A stretch of 64,000 bases of DNA from Acidobacteriota bacterium. GTDB taxonomy: Bacteria > Acidobacteriota > Blastocatellia > Pyrinomonadales > Pyrinomonadaceae. Position numbers and translations under genes: made by a program. This document shows, one piece after another, positions 50,815-61,642 of the stretch; position 1 is the stretch's first letter; each line of letters begins with the position of its first letter. The notes below the pieces were generated by a model that worked only from the letters and a program-made list of their open reading frames with translations, was not told where the DNA came from and made no database searches. The DNA lies in assembly GCA_020199775.1 (NCBI GenBank), contig JAIVJZ010000004.1, forward strand, positions 186,001 through 250,000, written 5' to 3'.

Positions 50815-52086
50815 ATGATCGCAACAGAGACATCTACATCGGGTGAGAGACAAGCAGGGGACACGGCGGCGTGGGACGTGGCGCGCGTGCGCGAAGATTT
50901 TCCGGTGCTCGGCCAGACGGTCAACGGCAAGCCGCTCGTCTATCTCGACAACGCGGCTTCTTCGCAAGTGCCGCAGGTCGTGATTGATCGCGGCGGCCGT
51001 TACCTGCGCGAAGAGCATTCCAACATCCACCGCGGCGTGCATTATTTGAGCCAGCGCGCGACGACCGCCTACGAGGGCGCGCGCGAGAAGGTGCGCCGCT
51101 TCATCAACGCGCGCGAGTCGCGCGAATGCATCTTCGTGCGCGGCTGTACGGAGGGCATCAACCTCGTCATGCACGGCTACGGGCGCAAGTTTGTCACTGC
51201 CGGCGACGAGATCATCGTGTCGGCGATGGAGCATCACGCGAACATCGTTCCGTGGCAGATGCTCTGCGAAGAGAAGGGCGCGACCTTGCGCGTCATCCCG
51301 ATGAACGACGCGGGCGAACTGTTGCTCGACGAGTATGAGGCGTTGTTGAACGAGCGGACGAAACTCGTCGCCGTGATGCACGTCTCGAACGCGCTCGGCA
51401 CGATCAACCCGATCAAGGAGATCGTCGCGCGCGCGCACAAGCAGGGCGTGCCCGTGCTCGTGGACGGGGCGCAGGGCGCGCCGCACCTTTCCATCGATGT
51501 GCAGGATTTGGACGCGGATTTCTACATCATCTCCGGCCACAAGATGTTTGCGCCGACGGGCAGCGGCGTCGTCTACGGCAAGGCCGAACTGCTGGAGCGG
51601 ATGAACCCTTTCCTCGGCGGCGGCGACATGATCCGCACCGTCACGTTTGAAAAGACCACTTACGCGGGGCTGCCGAACAAGTTCGAGGCGGGCACGCCCG
51701 CCATCGCCTCGCAGATCGGACTCGGCGCGGCGATTGATTATTTGAACGGCATTGACCGCGCCGCCGCCCACGCTTACGAACACGAGTTGCTCGCCTATGC
51801 GACCGAAAAGCTCTCGGAGATCGAAGGCGTCCGCATCGTTGGCACGGCGCGCGAGAAGGTGGGCGCGCTCTCGTTCATCATCGAAGACGTGCACCCGCAC
51901 GACGTGGGGACGATTCTGGATCAGGAAGGCATCGCCATCCGCGCCGGTCATCACTGCGCGCAGCCGGTGATGAAGCGTTTCAACGTCCCGGCGACGGCGC
52001 GTGCCTCCTTCGCTTTCTACAACACGAAGGAAGAGATCGACACGCTCGCGTCAGCGGTGCAGAAAGTGATCGAGGTGTTTAGCTAA
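50815..52086 (+). CDS. sufS: Cysteine desulfurase SufS
   Basis: LVYLDNAASSQVPQVVID ... IIVSAMEHHANIVPWQ ... ISGHKMFAPTGSGVVYGK. Confidence 0.97.
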   Translation: MIATETSTSGERQAGDTAAWDVARVREDFPVLGQTVNGKPLVYLDNAASSQVPQVVIDRGGRYLREEHSNIHRGVHYLSQRATTAYEGAREKVRRFINARESRECIFVRGCTEGINLVMHGYGRKFVTAGDEIIVSAMEHHANIVPWQMLCEEKGATLRVIPMNDAGELLLDEYEALLNERTKLVAVMHVSNALGTINPIKEIVARAHKQGVPVLVDGAQGAPHLSIDVQDLDADFYIISGHKMFAPTGSGVVYGKAELLERMNPFLGGGDMIRTVTFEKTTYAGLPNKFEAGTPAIASQIGLGAAIDYLNGIDRAAAHAYEHELLAYATEKLSEIEGVRIVGTAREKVGALSFIIEDVHPHDVGTILDQEGIAIRAGHHCAQPVMKRFNVPATARASFAFYNTKEEIDTLASAVQKVIEVFS

Positions 52087-52087
52087 A

Positions 52088-52576
52088 GTGTCGGAACTGA
52101 GCGAACTCTACCAACAGGTCATCCTCGACCACAACAAGAAGCCGCGCAACTTCCGTAAGTTGGAGACGGCCAATCGCCACGCCGACGGCTTCAACCCGCT
52201 CTGCGGCGACCAACTGACCGTCTACATGCAACTCGAAGACGACCGCATCGCGGACGTGAGCTTTGAAGGTTCGGGCTGCGCCATCTCGAAGGCGTCGGCG
52301 AGCATGATGACGCAGAGCGTGAAGGGCAAGACGCGCGAAGAAGTCGAGACGCTCTTCAGCGAATTTCACCGGATGGTGACGGGCGAACTCGACGAAGAGG
52401 CGACGCCGAACAACCTCGGACGTCTGACGATCTTCGCGGGCGTGCGCGAGTTTCCCGCGCGCGTCAAATGCGCGAGCCTCTCCTGGCACACGCTCCACGC
52501 CGCGCTCGCCGGGGAAGACACCACGACGACGGAGAACCTGGGGCCTGACATCACCTCCGATCAAGTTTCCGCCTGA
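52088..52576 (+). CDS. sufU: SUF scaffold protein SufU
   Basis: SELYQQVILDHNKKPRNF...NPLCGDQLTVYMQLE...FEGSGCAISKASASMMT; GTG start, 1 nt after the sufS stop. Confidence 0.95.
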   Translation: MSELSELYQQVILDHNKKPRNFRKLETANRHADGFNPLCGDQLTVYMQLEDDRIADVSFEGSGCAISKASASMMTQSVKGKTREEVETLFSEFHRMVTGELDEEATPNNLGRLTIFAGVREFPARVKCASLSWHTLHAALAGEDTTTTENLGPDITSDQVSA

Positions 52577-52650
52577 GAAAGATCAAAAGAGGAAGCTAGG
52601 GGGCAAATTTCAAATCTCACATTTGAGATTCAGAATGATTTTCTCGAAAG

Positions 52651-52680
52651 AGACGGCCGACGCGGTCGTCTTTTTCTTTT
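52651..52680 (+). terminator. Rho-independent terminator of suf operon
   Basis: AGACGGCC-GACGC-GGTCGTCT-TTTTCTTTT. Confidence 0.75.
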
Positions 52681-52744
52681 CGCCCGCACGTGTTGGCAAA
52701 GGCGGCCGAATCCGTCCATAATGGCGCAACGAAGGAGTCCCCTT

Positions 52745-53860
52745 GTGAAGATCGCATCTATCGAACTGCGTGAAATTCGCCTGCCGCTCATACATTTTTT
52801 CGAGACCAGTTTCGGGCGCACCACCGAGCGCAGAATCCTGCTCGTGCGCGTCGTCGACACGGAAGGCACGGAAGGCTGGGGCGAATGCACCGCCGGCGAA
52901 GGGCCTTTCTATAGCGAAGAGTGGACGGAGAGCGCGTGGTCTGTGATCAAACAATACCTCGCGCCGATGACTGTCGGGCGCGGGGTCGAACGCGCATCGG
53001 CGGTGTCCGCCCTGATGCGCCCGGTGCGCGGCCATCGCATGGCGAAGGCCGCCATCGAGACGGCGTGCTGGGACATCGAAGCGCGCCGCGCCGGTATGCC
53101 GCTCTGGCAGTTGCTCGGCGGCGCGCGCGCAGAGATCGCGTGCGGCGTCTCCATCGGCATACAGGACACGCCCGAAGCGTTGCTGGATAAGATCGGGCGC
53201 GAGTTGGGCGCGGGCTACCAGCGCATCAAGATCAAGATCAAGCCGGGTTGGGACGCAGGGATAGTCGAACGCGTGCGCGCCGAGTTTCCCGGCATACAGT
53301 TGATGGTTGACGCCAACTCGGCCTACACGCTCGACGACGCTCCGCTGTTCAGGCAGATGGACGAGTACCAATTGATGATGGTCGAGCAGCCGTTGGCCTA
53401 CGACGACATGGTTGACCACGCGCGTTTGCAGGAACAGACCCGGACGCCCATCTGTCTGGACGAGTCGATTCGTTCGGGCGAGGACGCGCGCAAGGCGATT
53501 GAGATGGGCGCGTGCCGCATCGTCAACGTCAAACTGGGGCGCGTCGGCGGCCACGGCGAGGCGCAGCAGGTCGAGCGCATTTGTCGCGAGAAAAATGTGC
53601 CGGTGTGGTGTGGCGGCATGTTGGAGTCAGGCATCGGGCGCGCACACAACATCGCGATGGCGACGCTCGCGGGCTTCACGCTGCCCGGCGATGTCTCGGC
53701 GAGCGCGCGCTACTGGGAAGAGGAGATCATCGAGCCGCCCGTCACCGTCTCGGCGCGCGGAACCATCGTCGCCCCCGCCGCGCCCGGCATCGGCTTCGAG
53801 ATCAAACATCAAAGGATTGACAGTCTGACCGTGAGGAAAGAGAGTTACACGGCGGATTGA
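52745..53860 (+). CDS. menC: o-Succinylbenzoate synthase / enolase-superfamily (N-acylamino acid racemase-like)
   Basis: [22 protein letters not shown] ... [22 protein letters not shown] ... [33 protein letters not shown] start after AAGGAG. Confidence 0.85.
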   Translation: MKIASIELREIRLPLIHFFETSFGRTTERRILLVRVVDTEGTEGWGECTAGEGPFYSEEWTESAWSVIKQYLAPMTVGRGVERASAVSALMRPVRGHRMAKAAIETACWDIEARRAGMPLWQLLGGARAEIACGVSIGIQDTPEALLDKIGRELGAGYQRIKIKIKPGWDAGIVERVRAEFPGIQLMVDANSAYTLDDAPLFRQMDEYQLMMVEQPLAYDDMVDHARLQEQTRTPICLDESIRSGEDARKAIEMGACRIVNVKLGRVGGHGEAQQVERICREKNVPVWCGGMLESGIGRAHNIAMATLAGFTLPGDVSASARYWEEEIIEPPVTVSARGTIVAPAAPGIGFEIKHQRIDSLTVRKESYTAD

Positions 53861-53905
53861 TCACGGCGGGTCGAGTGGTTTAACGCGGAAGGCTAATGAG
53901 AGAGT

Positions 53906-55078
53906 ATGGCGTCTGAGTTGAAACAAAGTGAGGCGAACGCGCTCGGAGAGTATTTTGCGGGGCGCGAGGGCGAACTGTTGTCGTTCGTGCGCGCGCTGGT
54001 GGAAATCGAATCTCCGTCCGGCGATCTGGAAGGCAACGCCGCGGCCGTCTCGCTGCTGGCGGAGGCGGCGCGAAACCTCGGAGTCGATACGGAAGTCACG
54101 CTTGAGTCCGACAGAGTGTACGGAGCGCACCTGCGGATTCGCGCCTTCGGCGGCCGGGACGCGGACGCGGCGGCGACGCTGATTCTGGGGCACACGGACA
54201 CCGTTCACCCGCGCGGCTCGATTGACGCGCGGCCGTGGCGCGAGGAAGACGGGCGCATCTACGCCCCCGGCATCTTCGACATGAAGGCCAACTGCGCGCT
54301 CGCGCTCGAATCCCTGCGCGCGTGCGCGACGCTCGGCTTGCGCCCGAAGAATCCGGTCGTCATCCTGCTGACGTGCGACGAGGAAGTGGGGAGCCAGAGC
54401 GGCCGCGCGCTCGTGGAAGCGGAGGCGCGGCGCGCGGCGCACGTGCTCGTCTTTGAACCCTCCGCGCCGGGCGGGCGCGCGAAGACCGCGCGCAAGGGCA
54501 CGAGTTCTTACACGGTGCGCGCCACGGGACGCGCCGCGCACGCGGGGCTTGACCCGGAGAAGGGCGCGAGCGCGATTCTTGAAATCGCGCGACAGATCGA
54601 GCGGCTGCACACGCTCGGCGACGCGGCGCGCGGCGTGACCGTCAACGCGGGCGTCGTGTCGGGCGGGACGCGCGCCAACGTCGTCGCGGCCGAAGCGCGG
54701 ACGGAAGTTGACGTGCGTTTCAGCACGATGGACGACGCGTTGCGGACGGAAGAGACGATCTTGAATTTGCGCCCGTTCGACGAGCGCGTCCGCCTCTCGG
54801 TGGAGGGCGGCATCAATCGCCCGCCGCTCGAAAGGAGCGCGGCGGTCGTCGCGCTCTACGAGCATGCGCGGCGCGTCGCTTCGATTCTGGAGTTCGAGTT
54901 GGGCGAGACGAGCGTCGGCGGCGCGTCCGACGGTAACTTCGCGGCGGCGGTCGGCGCGACCGTCCTCGACGGGTTAGGAATCGAAGGCGACGGCGCACAC
55001 GCGGCGCACGAACACATCAACCGGGGCGACATCGCGCGGCGCGGCGCGTTGCTGGCCGGTCTGCTCGTCACCCTGTAA
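53906..55078 (+). CDS. M20-family metallopeptidase (glutamate carboxypeptidase-like)
   Basis: LILGHTDTVHPRGS ... APGIFDMKANCALALESL ... LLTCDEEVGSQSGRALVE. Confidence 0.9.
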   Translation: MASELKQSEANALGEYFAGREGELLSFVRALVEIESPSGDLEGNAAAVSLLAEAARNLGVDTEVTLESDRVYGAHLRIRAFGGRDADAAATLILGHTDTVHPRGSIDARPWREEDGRIYAPGIFDMKANCALALESLRACATLGLRPKNPVVILLTCDEEVGSQSGRALVEAEARRAAHVLVFEPSAPGGRAKTARKGTSSYTVRATGRAAHAGLDPEKGASAILEIARQIERLHTLGDAARGVTVNAGVVSGGTRANVVAAEARTEVDVRFSTMDDALRTEETILNLRPFDERVRLSVEGGINRPPLERSAAVVALYEHARRVASILEFELGETSVGGASDGNFAAAVGATVLDGLGIEGDGAHAAHEHINRGDIARRGALLAGLLVTL

Positions 55079-55170
55079 GCGTGGAGAGTCGCGTCCGCGC
55101 GCGTGAAAGTCGCTTGAGCATGGGTTGCGAAAGGCCGTCTGTGCCGGTTGCCTGTTTCGGAAGGTAGTCT

Positions 55171-55641
55171 ATGCGAATCGTCGAGGCGACATCGCGCGGG
55201 GAGTGGGAACTGGCGCGCGAACTTTTCGGGGAGTATGCGGCGTCGCTCGGCGTTGATCTGGGCTTTCAAAATTTCGACGAAGAGGTCAAACATTTGCCCG
55301 GCGATTACGCGCCGCCGGACGGTTGTTTGCTGTTGGCCGCGGACGATGCGGCGGCGGCGGCGGCGGGCTGCGTGGCCTTGCGGAAATTTGCGGAAGGCGT
55401 CTGCGAGATGAAGCGTCTCTACGTGAGGCGGCAGTTTCGCGGGCGGCGTCTGGGGCAGACGCTGGCCGAGGCCGTCATCGCGCGCGGGCGCGGGCTCGGC
55501 TACGAACGCATGCTGCTCGACACGCTCCCGACGATGCGCGAAGCAATCGCGCTCTACGCTTCGCTCGGCTTCCGCCCCGTCGAGCCTTATCGCTACAATC
55601 CGGTCGCCGGGACGCTTTTTATGGAGTTGAAGCTCAATTGA
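55171..55641 (+). CDS. GNAT family N-acetyltransferase
   Basis: [42 protein letters not shown]. Confidence 0.9.
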   Translation: MRIVEATSRGEWELARELFGEYAASLGVDLGFQNFDEEVKHLPGDYAPPDGCLLLAADDAAAAAAGCVALRKFAEGVCEMKRLYVRRQFRGRRLGQTLAEAVIARGRGLGYERMLLDTLPTMREAIALYASLGFRPVEPYRYNPVAGTLFMELKLN

Positions 55642-55673
55642 TTTCCACACGCCACCAGAGAGGATCAAGATTC

Positions 55674-57431
55674 ATGTCCGCAATTCGCAGCGCAGTCTTT
55701 TTTCTGCTCGCATTTTTGTTCGTCAACGCGCCTTTGTCGCAGTTGCGGCGTCCGGGCGCGGCGCGTCCCGGTGTCGCGGTTGCGGCCTCTCGCGAGCCGG
55801 TGCGCGCGGCGCGCGGGATGGTCGCCTCGACAAATAAACTCGCGTCCGAAGTGGGCGTGGACATTTTGAAGCGCGGCGGGAACGCCGTTGACGCGGCCAT
55901 CGCCGTGGCCTTCGCGCTCGCCGTGACCTACCCGGCGGCGGGAAACCTCGGCGGCGGCGGCTTCATGTTGATCCGCCGGCGCGACGGGCGCATGACCGCG
56001 ATTGATTATCGCGAGATGGCTCCGCAGGCGGCGACGCGCAACGTCTATCTCGACCCGCAGGGTAACTTGATCGAAGGCGAAGGCTCGTCCACCATCGGCT
56101 ACCGTGCGGCGGGCGTCCCCGGCACGGTCGCGGGGATGGAACTCGCGCTCAGGAAATACGGGTCGGGTCGTTTGACGTGGGCGCAGTTGGCCGAACCGGC
56201 GCGGCTTCTGGCGGCGAACGGTTTCACGGTCAGCCATCTCTTCGCACGATCTTTGCGCGGCAGCAACGAACTGCTCGGACGCTACGCCGACAGCAAACGC
56301 ATCTTCCTGAACGGCGGCCGCTACTTCAACGAAGGCGACACGCTGCGCCAGCCGGAACTCGCGGCGACCTTCGCGCGCCTGCAACGCGGCGGGGCGCGCG
56401 AGTTTTACGAAGGCGAGACGGCGCGGCTCATCGCCGAAGACATGCGGCGCAACAAGGGTTTGATGACGCTTGAGGATTTGCGCGGCTACGAGGCAAAGGA
56501 GCGCGTGCCCCTGCGCTCGACTTACCGTGGTTACGGGGTGATCTCGATGCCGCCGCCGTCCTCGGGCGGGGCGGTGCTCATCGAGATGCTCAACATCCTC
56601 GAAGGCTACGACCTGCGCGGCATGAACTGGGCCTCGTCGGAGAAATATCATCTCGTGACGGAGGCGATGCGGCGCGCGTTCGCCGACCGCGCCGAGTACA
56701 TGGGCGATGCGGATTTCGTCAAAGTTCCCATCGACGGTTTGATCGATAAGAAGTATGCGGAGCGACTGCGCGCGAGCATCAACCTCGAACGCGCCTCGAC
56801 GAGCGCGGAGGTGCGCGCCGGACGACCCGCCGGTTACGAGTCGGAAGAGACGACGCACTTCACGGTGGTTGACGCAGAGGGCAACGCCGTGTCGAACACT
56901 TACACTTTGAACCTCGGCTACGGCTCCGGCGTCACGGCGCGCGGCACGGGCATCCTGTTGAATAACGAGATGGACGACTTCGCCGCGAAGCCCGGCACGC
57001 CGAACGCCTTCGGGCTCATTCAAGGCGAGCGCAACGCGGTCGCGCCGCGCAAGCGCCCGCTGTCGGCGATGACGCCCACCTTCGTCCTGCGCAAAGACGG
57101 CACGCTCTGGTTCACCATCGGCACGCCGGGCGGCCCCACCATCATCAACACCGTGCTGCAAGCGATCATCAATATCGTGGATCACGACATGGATATCCAG
57201 GAGGCCATCGACTCGCCGCGCATTCATCATCAATGGCTGCCCGACCAGATCGTCCACGAGCCGTACGGCCTCTCGGCCGACACGCAACGCGCGCTCACGG
57301 CGCGCGGGCACACGCTCGTCGCGCGGCCGCGCTACATGGGCGACGCGCACGGCATCATGATCGAAGAGAAGACCGGCGTGCGCCTCGGCGCGAGCGACTC
57401 GCGGAACGAAGGCGCGGCCGTCGGTTATTGA
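55674..57431 (+). CDS. ggt: Gamma-glutamyltransferase, exported
   Basis: MVASTNKLASEVGVDILKRGGNAVDAAIAVAFAL...NLGGGGFML ... ETTHFTVVDAEGNAVSNTYTLN. Confidence 0.94.
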   Translation: MSAIRSAVFFLLAFLFVNAPLSQLRRPGAARPGVAVAASREPVRAARGMVASTNKLASEVGVDILKRGGNAVDAAIAVAFALAVTYPAAGNLGGGGFMLIRRRDGRMTAIDYREMAPQAATRNVYLDPQGNLIEGEGSSTIGYRAAGVPGTVAGMELALRKYGSGRLTWAQLAEPARLLAANGFTVSHLFARSLRGSNELLGRYADSKRIFLNGGRYFNEGDTLRQPELAATFARLQRGGAREFYEGETARLIAEDMRRNKGLMTLEDLRGYEAKERVPLRSTYRGYGVISMPPPSSGGAVLIEMLNILEGYDLRGMNWASSEKYHLVTEAMRRAFADRAEYMGDADFVKVPIDGLIDKKYAERLRASINLERASTSAEVRAGRPAGYESEETTHFTVVDAEGNAVSNTYTLNLGYGSGVTARGTGILLNNEMDDFAAKPGTPNAFGLIQGERNAVAPRKRPLSAMTPTFVLRKDGTLWFTIGTPGGPTIINTVLQAIINIVDHDMDIQEAIDSPRIHHQWLPDQIVHEPYGLSADTQRALTARGHTLVARPRYMGDAHGIMIEEKTGVRLGASDSRNEGAAVGY

Positions 57432-57492
57432 AAGGTAAGCGGCCTTTGACGAGCCGTTGACGGCTTCGGTTGTGAATAGTAAGTTGAAAACT

Positions 57493-57577
57493 TCTTCTTT
57501 GCGCCTTCGCGCCTTTGCGTGAGACTGATGCTTGGTAAAGAATAACCTCGCGCAAAGGCGCGAAGGCGCAAAGGGAA
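57493..57577. repeat. Octamer-array hairpin, family GCGCAAAG
   Basis: CTTTGCGCCTTCGCGCCTTTGCGTGAG / CTCGCGCAAAGGCGCGAAGGCGCAAAG. Confidence 0.9.
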
Positions 57578-57613
57578 GCAGGTTGATGATTTTTGAAATA
57601 GTTTTTGGGTTAA

Positions 57614-59320
<1,707 letters not shown>

Positions 59321-59339
59321 TGCGGCCGCGCGCGGGTCA

Positions 59340-59388
59340 GAAAAACTCCGGCCGTCGTCTCGTCGAAAGACGACGGCCGGAGTTTTTC
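59340..59388. terminator. Bidirectional terminator hairpin between convergent genes
   Basis: AAAAACTCCGGCCGTCGTCT-N7-AGACGACGGCCGGAGTTTTT. Confidence 0.93.
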
Positions 59389-59416
59389 TTGTTAAGACAA
59401 AGATTCGGCGCGGCGG

Positions 59417-61642
59417 TTATTCGTAGCTGAGCGCGTCCACGGCATCCTGCCGCGCGGCGCGCAGGGCGGGGTAGAGCGCGCCGATGCTGCCGCCCACCAC
59501 GCCGATGAGCAGCGAAATCAAAACCCAACGCGGCTCGATCTCGACGCTCAGATTGCTGACGCGCATCAGCGCGAAACGCGCCGCGAAGGTCAGCGCGAGC
59601 CCGAGCACGACGCCGAGGATGCTGACCAGCAACGCCTCCTGCTCGATCACCCACGCGATCATCGTGTTCGACATGCCGAGCGACTTGAGGATGCCGATCT
59701 GGCGCGTGCGCTCCGTGACGGTCGTGTACATGGCGAGCAGGATGACGAGCATGCTGATCGCCGCGGCGATGGCGACGACGACGTTGATGAAGACGTTCAG
59801 CGCGGGCACGCCCGTCGCGTAGAGTTCCGGCAGGTCGCGCGTGAAGATGATCTGATCTTCGGGGAACGCCTGATGAATGCGCTCGGCCACGGCGTCTTGC
59901 TCCTCGGGGCGCGCGGCGGCGACGAGGATGCTCGTGCAACTCGCCGGGCTGCCCACCTGTTCCTGCATCGTGGCGAGCGGGATTTTGATGCGCGCGCCGC
60001 CGGGCGGTTCGTAGATGCCGACGATGCGAAACGGGCGGTCGTAGAGATCGATTGTGTCGCCGACGCGCGCCTTGCGCTGTTCGATCCAGATGGCATCGAC
60101 GATAGCCGCGTCGCCGCTTTGGGGGAGCGGCGCGCCTTCGATCATCCGTACCCCGGAGAGTTGTGAATAGGAGTCGAAATCGACCCCGTCGATGAGGCGG
60201 ACGCCGAAGCCGCTGTCGCTGCTGGCGGTGGTCTGACCGAGCGGCACGGCGGCGCGCACGCCCTCGACGCGCGCCACCTCGCCCGCGTGCGCGGCGGGCA
60301 TGGCGAACGGTTGCGACCCGCTCAGCCCGACCGTACCCGAAGCGCGCAGCATGATCTCCGCGCCCACTCCGGCCTCGCGCCGCCCGCGCTCGCGCAAAAC
60401 CCCGTGCGCCAGACCGACCGTAAAGACGACGAGCAACACGCCGACGGCGATGCCTGAGACGCTCACCAGCGTGCGCGCCGGGCGGTGTGCGATGTTTGAG
60501 AGTACGAGATTGTCCATAGCTTTTTGTAAACGCGGGTGGCGTTCGATGATGCGGCGCGCGATTGCCGGGACGGCGCCGGTGGCGAGCATGGCGAGGCCGA
60601 TGCCCGTCCAGAAAATCATTCCGGCCTTGCGCACGATGGCGAGCGTGATGCCCGTCGCCGTGGCGAAACCGAGAGTACGCAGGATGACTTCGGTGCCGCC
60701 TTCGTAGACGCCGATGGTCGCGGGCACGAAGCCGAACACGAAGTTGATCACCTTCGTCAGAGACTCGATGACGTAAGGCGCGTCGAAACCGGGGCGGAAG
60801 CCGAGCAGGCGCAGCGTCACGTAAACTTCGAGGACGCTCGACACATGGGCGGCGAGATCGAAGGCGACGATGAGGAAGAACGAGCCGCGTCGATGACGGT
60901 AAAACTCGTAGATGTTGGATTCGAGTTCGTTGATGTGCGCGCGGCGACGGGCGAGCGCGCGCGGCTCGAATCCGCGCGCGGCGAGACGTTCGAGAACCCA
61001 AGTCAGAGGCATCACGCGGCGCGCGGCGGCCAGCCCCACGACGAGCAGAGACAGCATCGCGACGGCGGCGATGAGGAGCAGCGTGTAGTGCGCGGCGTCG
61101 GGCAAATTGTAGGACGCAAGCATGACGCACGCGCCGCTCATGATGAAGAGGGCGACCGAGAGGTTGTAGAGCAGGTTGTCGACGACGAGCGCCTGCACGC
61201 CCGTGACGAGCGGGACGCGTTTGCGCAGGAGCGCGGCCTTCGTCGCCTCGCCGAGAATCGGCCCCGTGAAAGTGAGAAATGAAATCGCCTCGCCGCTCAG
61301 GCGCGTGGTGAAAGCCTGCCACAGATTGAAACGCCGGTGGCCGGGCGGCACGGCGACATACATCGGGACGGCGCGGAAGAAATGGCGCGAGCCGCTGATG
61401 CCGAGCAGGACGAAAAAGCCGAGGCCGATGCGCGCGAGCGTGTCGAAGATCGACTGCACGCCCACGTGGTTGACGACGTAGACGAGCAGCGCGAGGCCGA
61501 GCAGGAAGGCCACGAGTTGCACGCCCACGACGCGGCGGCGGCGGCGACTTTTACGCCCGGCGGCCTGAGCTGCGCGCTCGCCCGCCGCTTCACCCGCGTC
61601 CAACACGGCGGCGTCTCCGGCTTTTTCTTCGAGCGAGATCAA
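59417..61642 (-). CDS. Fusion protein: lysylphosphatidylglycerol-synthase-TM/YbhN-like N-half + FtsX/MacB-like ABC permease C-half
   Basis: N-half FVFGFVPATIGVYEGGTEVILRTLGF; C-half MDNLVLSNIAHRPARTLVSVSGIAVGVLLVV ... VTERTRQIGILKSLGMSNTMI. Confidence 0.85.
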   Translation of the reverse strand: MISLEEKAGDAAVLDAGEAAGERAAQAAGRKSRRRRRVVGVQLVAFLLGLALLVYVVNHVGVQSIFDTLARIGLGFFVLLGISGSRHFFRAVPMYVAVPPGHRRFNLWQAFTTRLSGEAISFLTFTGPILGEATKAALLRKRVPLVTGVQALVVDNLLYNLSVALFIMSGACVMLASYNLPDAAHYTLLLIAAVAMLSLLVVGLAAARRVMPLTWVLERLAARGFEPRALARRRAHINELESNIYEFYRHRRGSFFLIVAFDLAAHVSSVLEVYVTLRLLGFRPGFDAPYVIESLTKVINFVFGFVPATIGVYEGGTEVILRTLGFATATGITLAIVRKAGMIFWTGIGLAMLATGAVPAIARRIIERHPRLQKAMDNLVLSNIAHRPARTLVSVSGIAVGVLLVVFTVGLAHGVLRERGRREAGVGAEIMLRASGTVGLSGSQPFAMPAAHAGEVARVEGVRAAVPLGQTTASSDSGFGVRLIDGVDFDSYSQLSGVRMIEGAPLPQSGDAAIVDAIWIEQRKARVGDTIDLYDRPFRIVGIYEPPGGARIKIPLATMQEQVGSPASCTSILVAAARPEEQDAVAERIHQAFPEDQIIFTRDLPELYATGVPALNVFINVVVAIAAAISMLVILLAMYTTVTERTRQIGILKSLGMSNTMIAWVIEQEALLVSILGVVLGLALTFAARFALMRVSNLSVEIEPRWVLISLLIGVVGGSIGALYPALRAARQDAVDALSYE

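Noticed and set aside
53869-53905. Looked for other men genes or a quinone cluster near menC
   Set aside because: Neighbours are peptidases/GNAT; menC-like gene appears isolated in this window
59337-61322. 661-aa Arg/His-rich minus-strand ORF
   Set aside because: Out-of-frame shadow of the 741-aa fusion permease on the same strand
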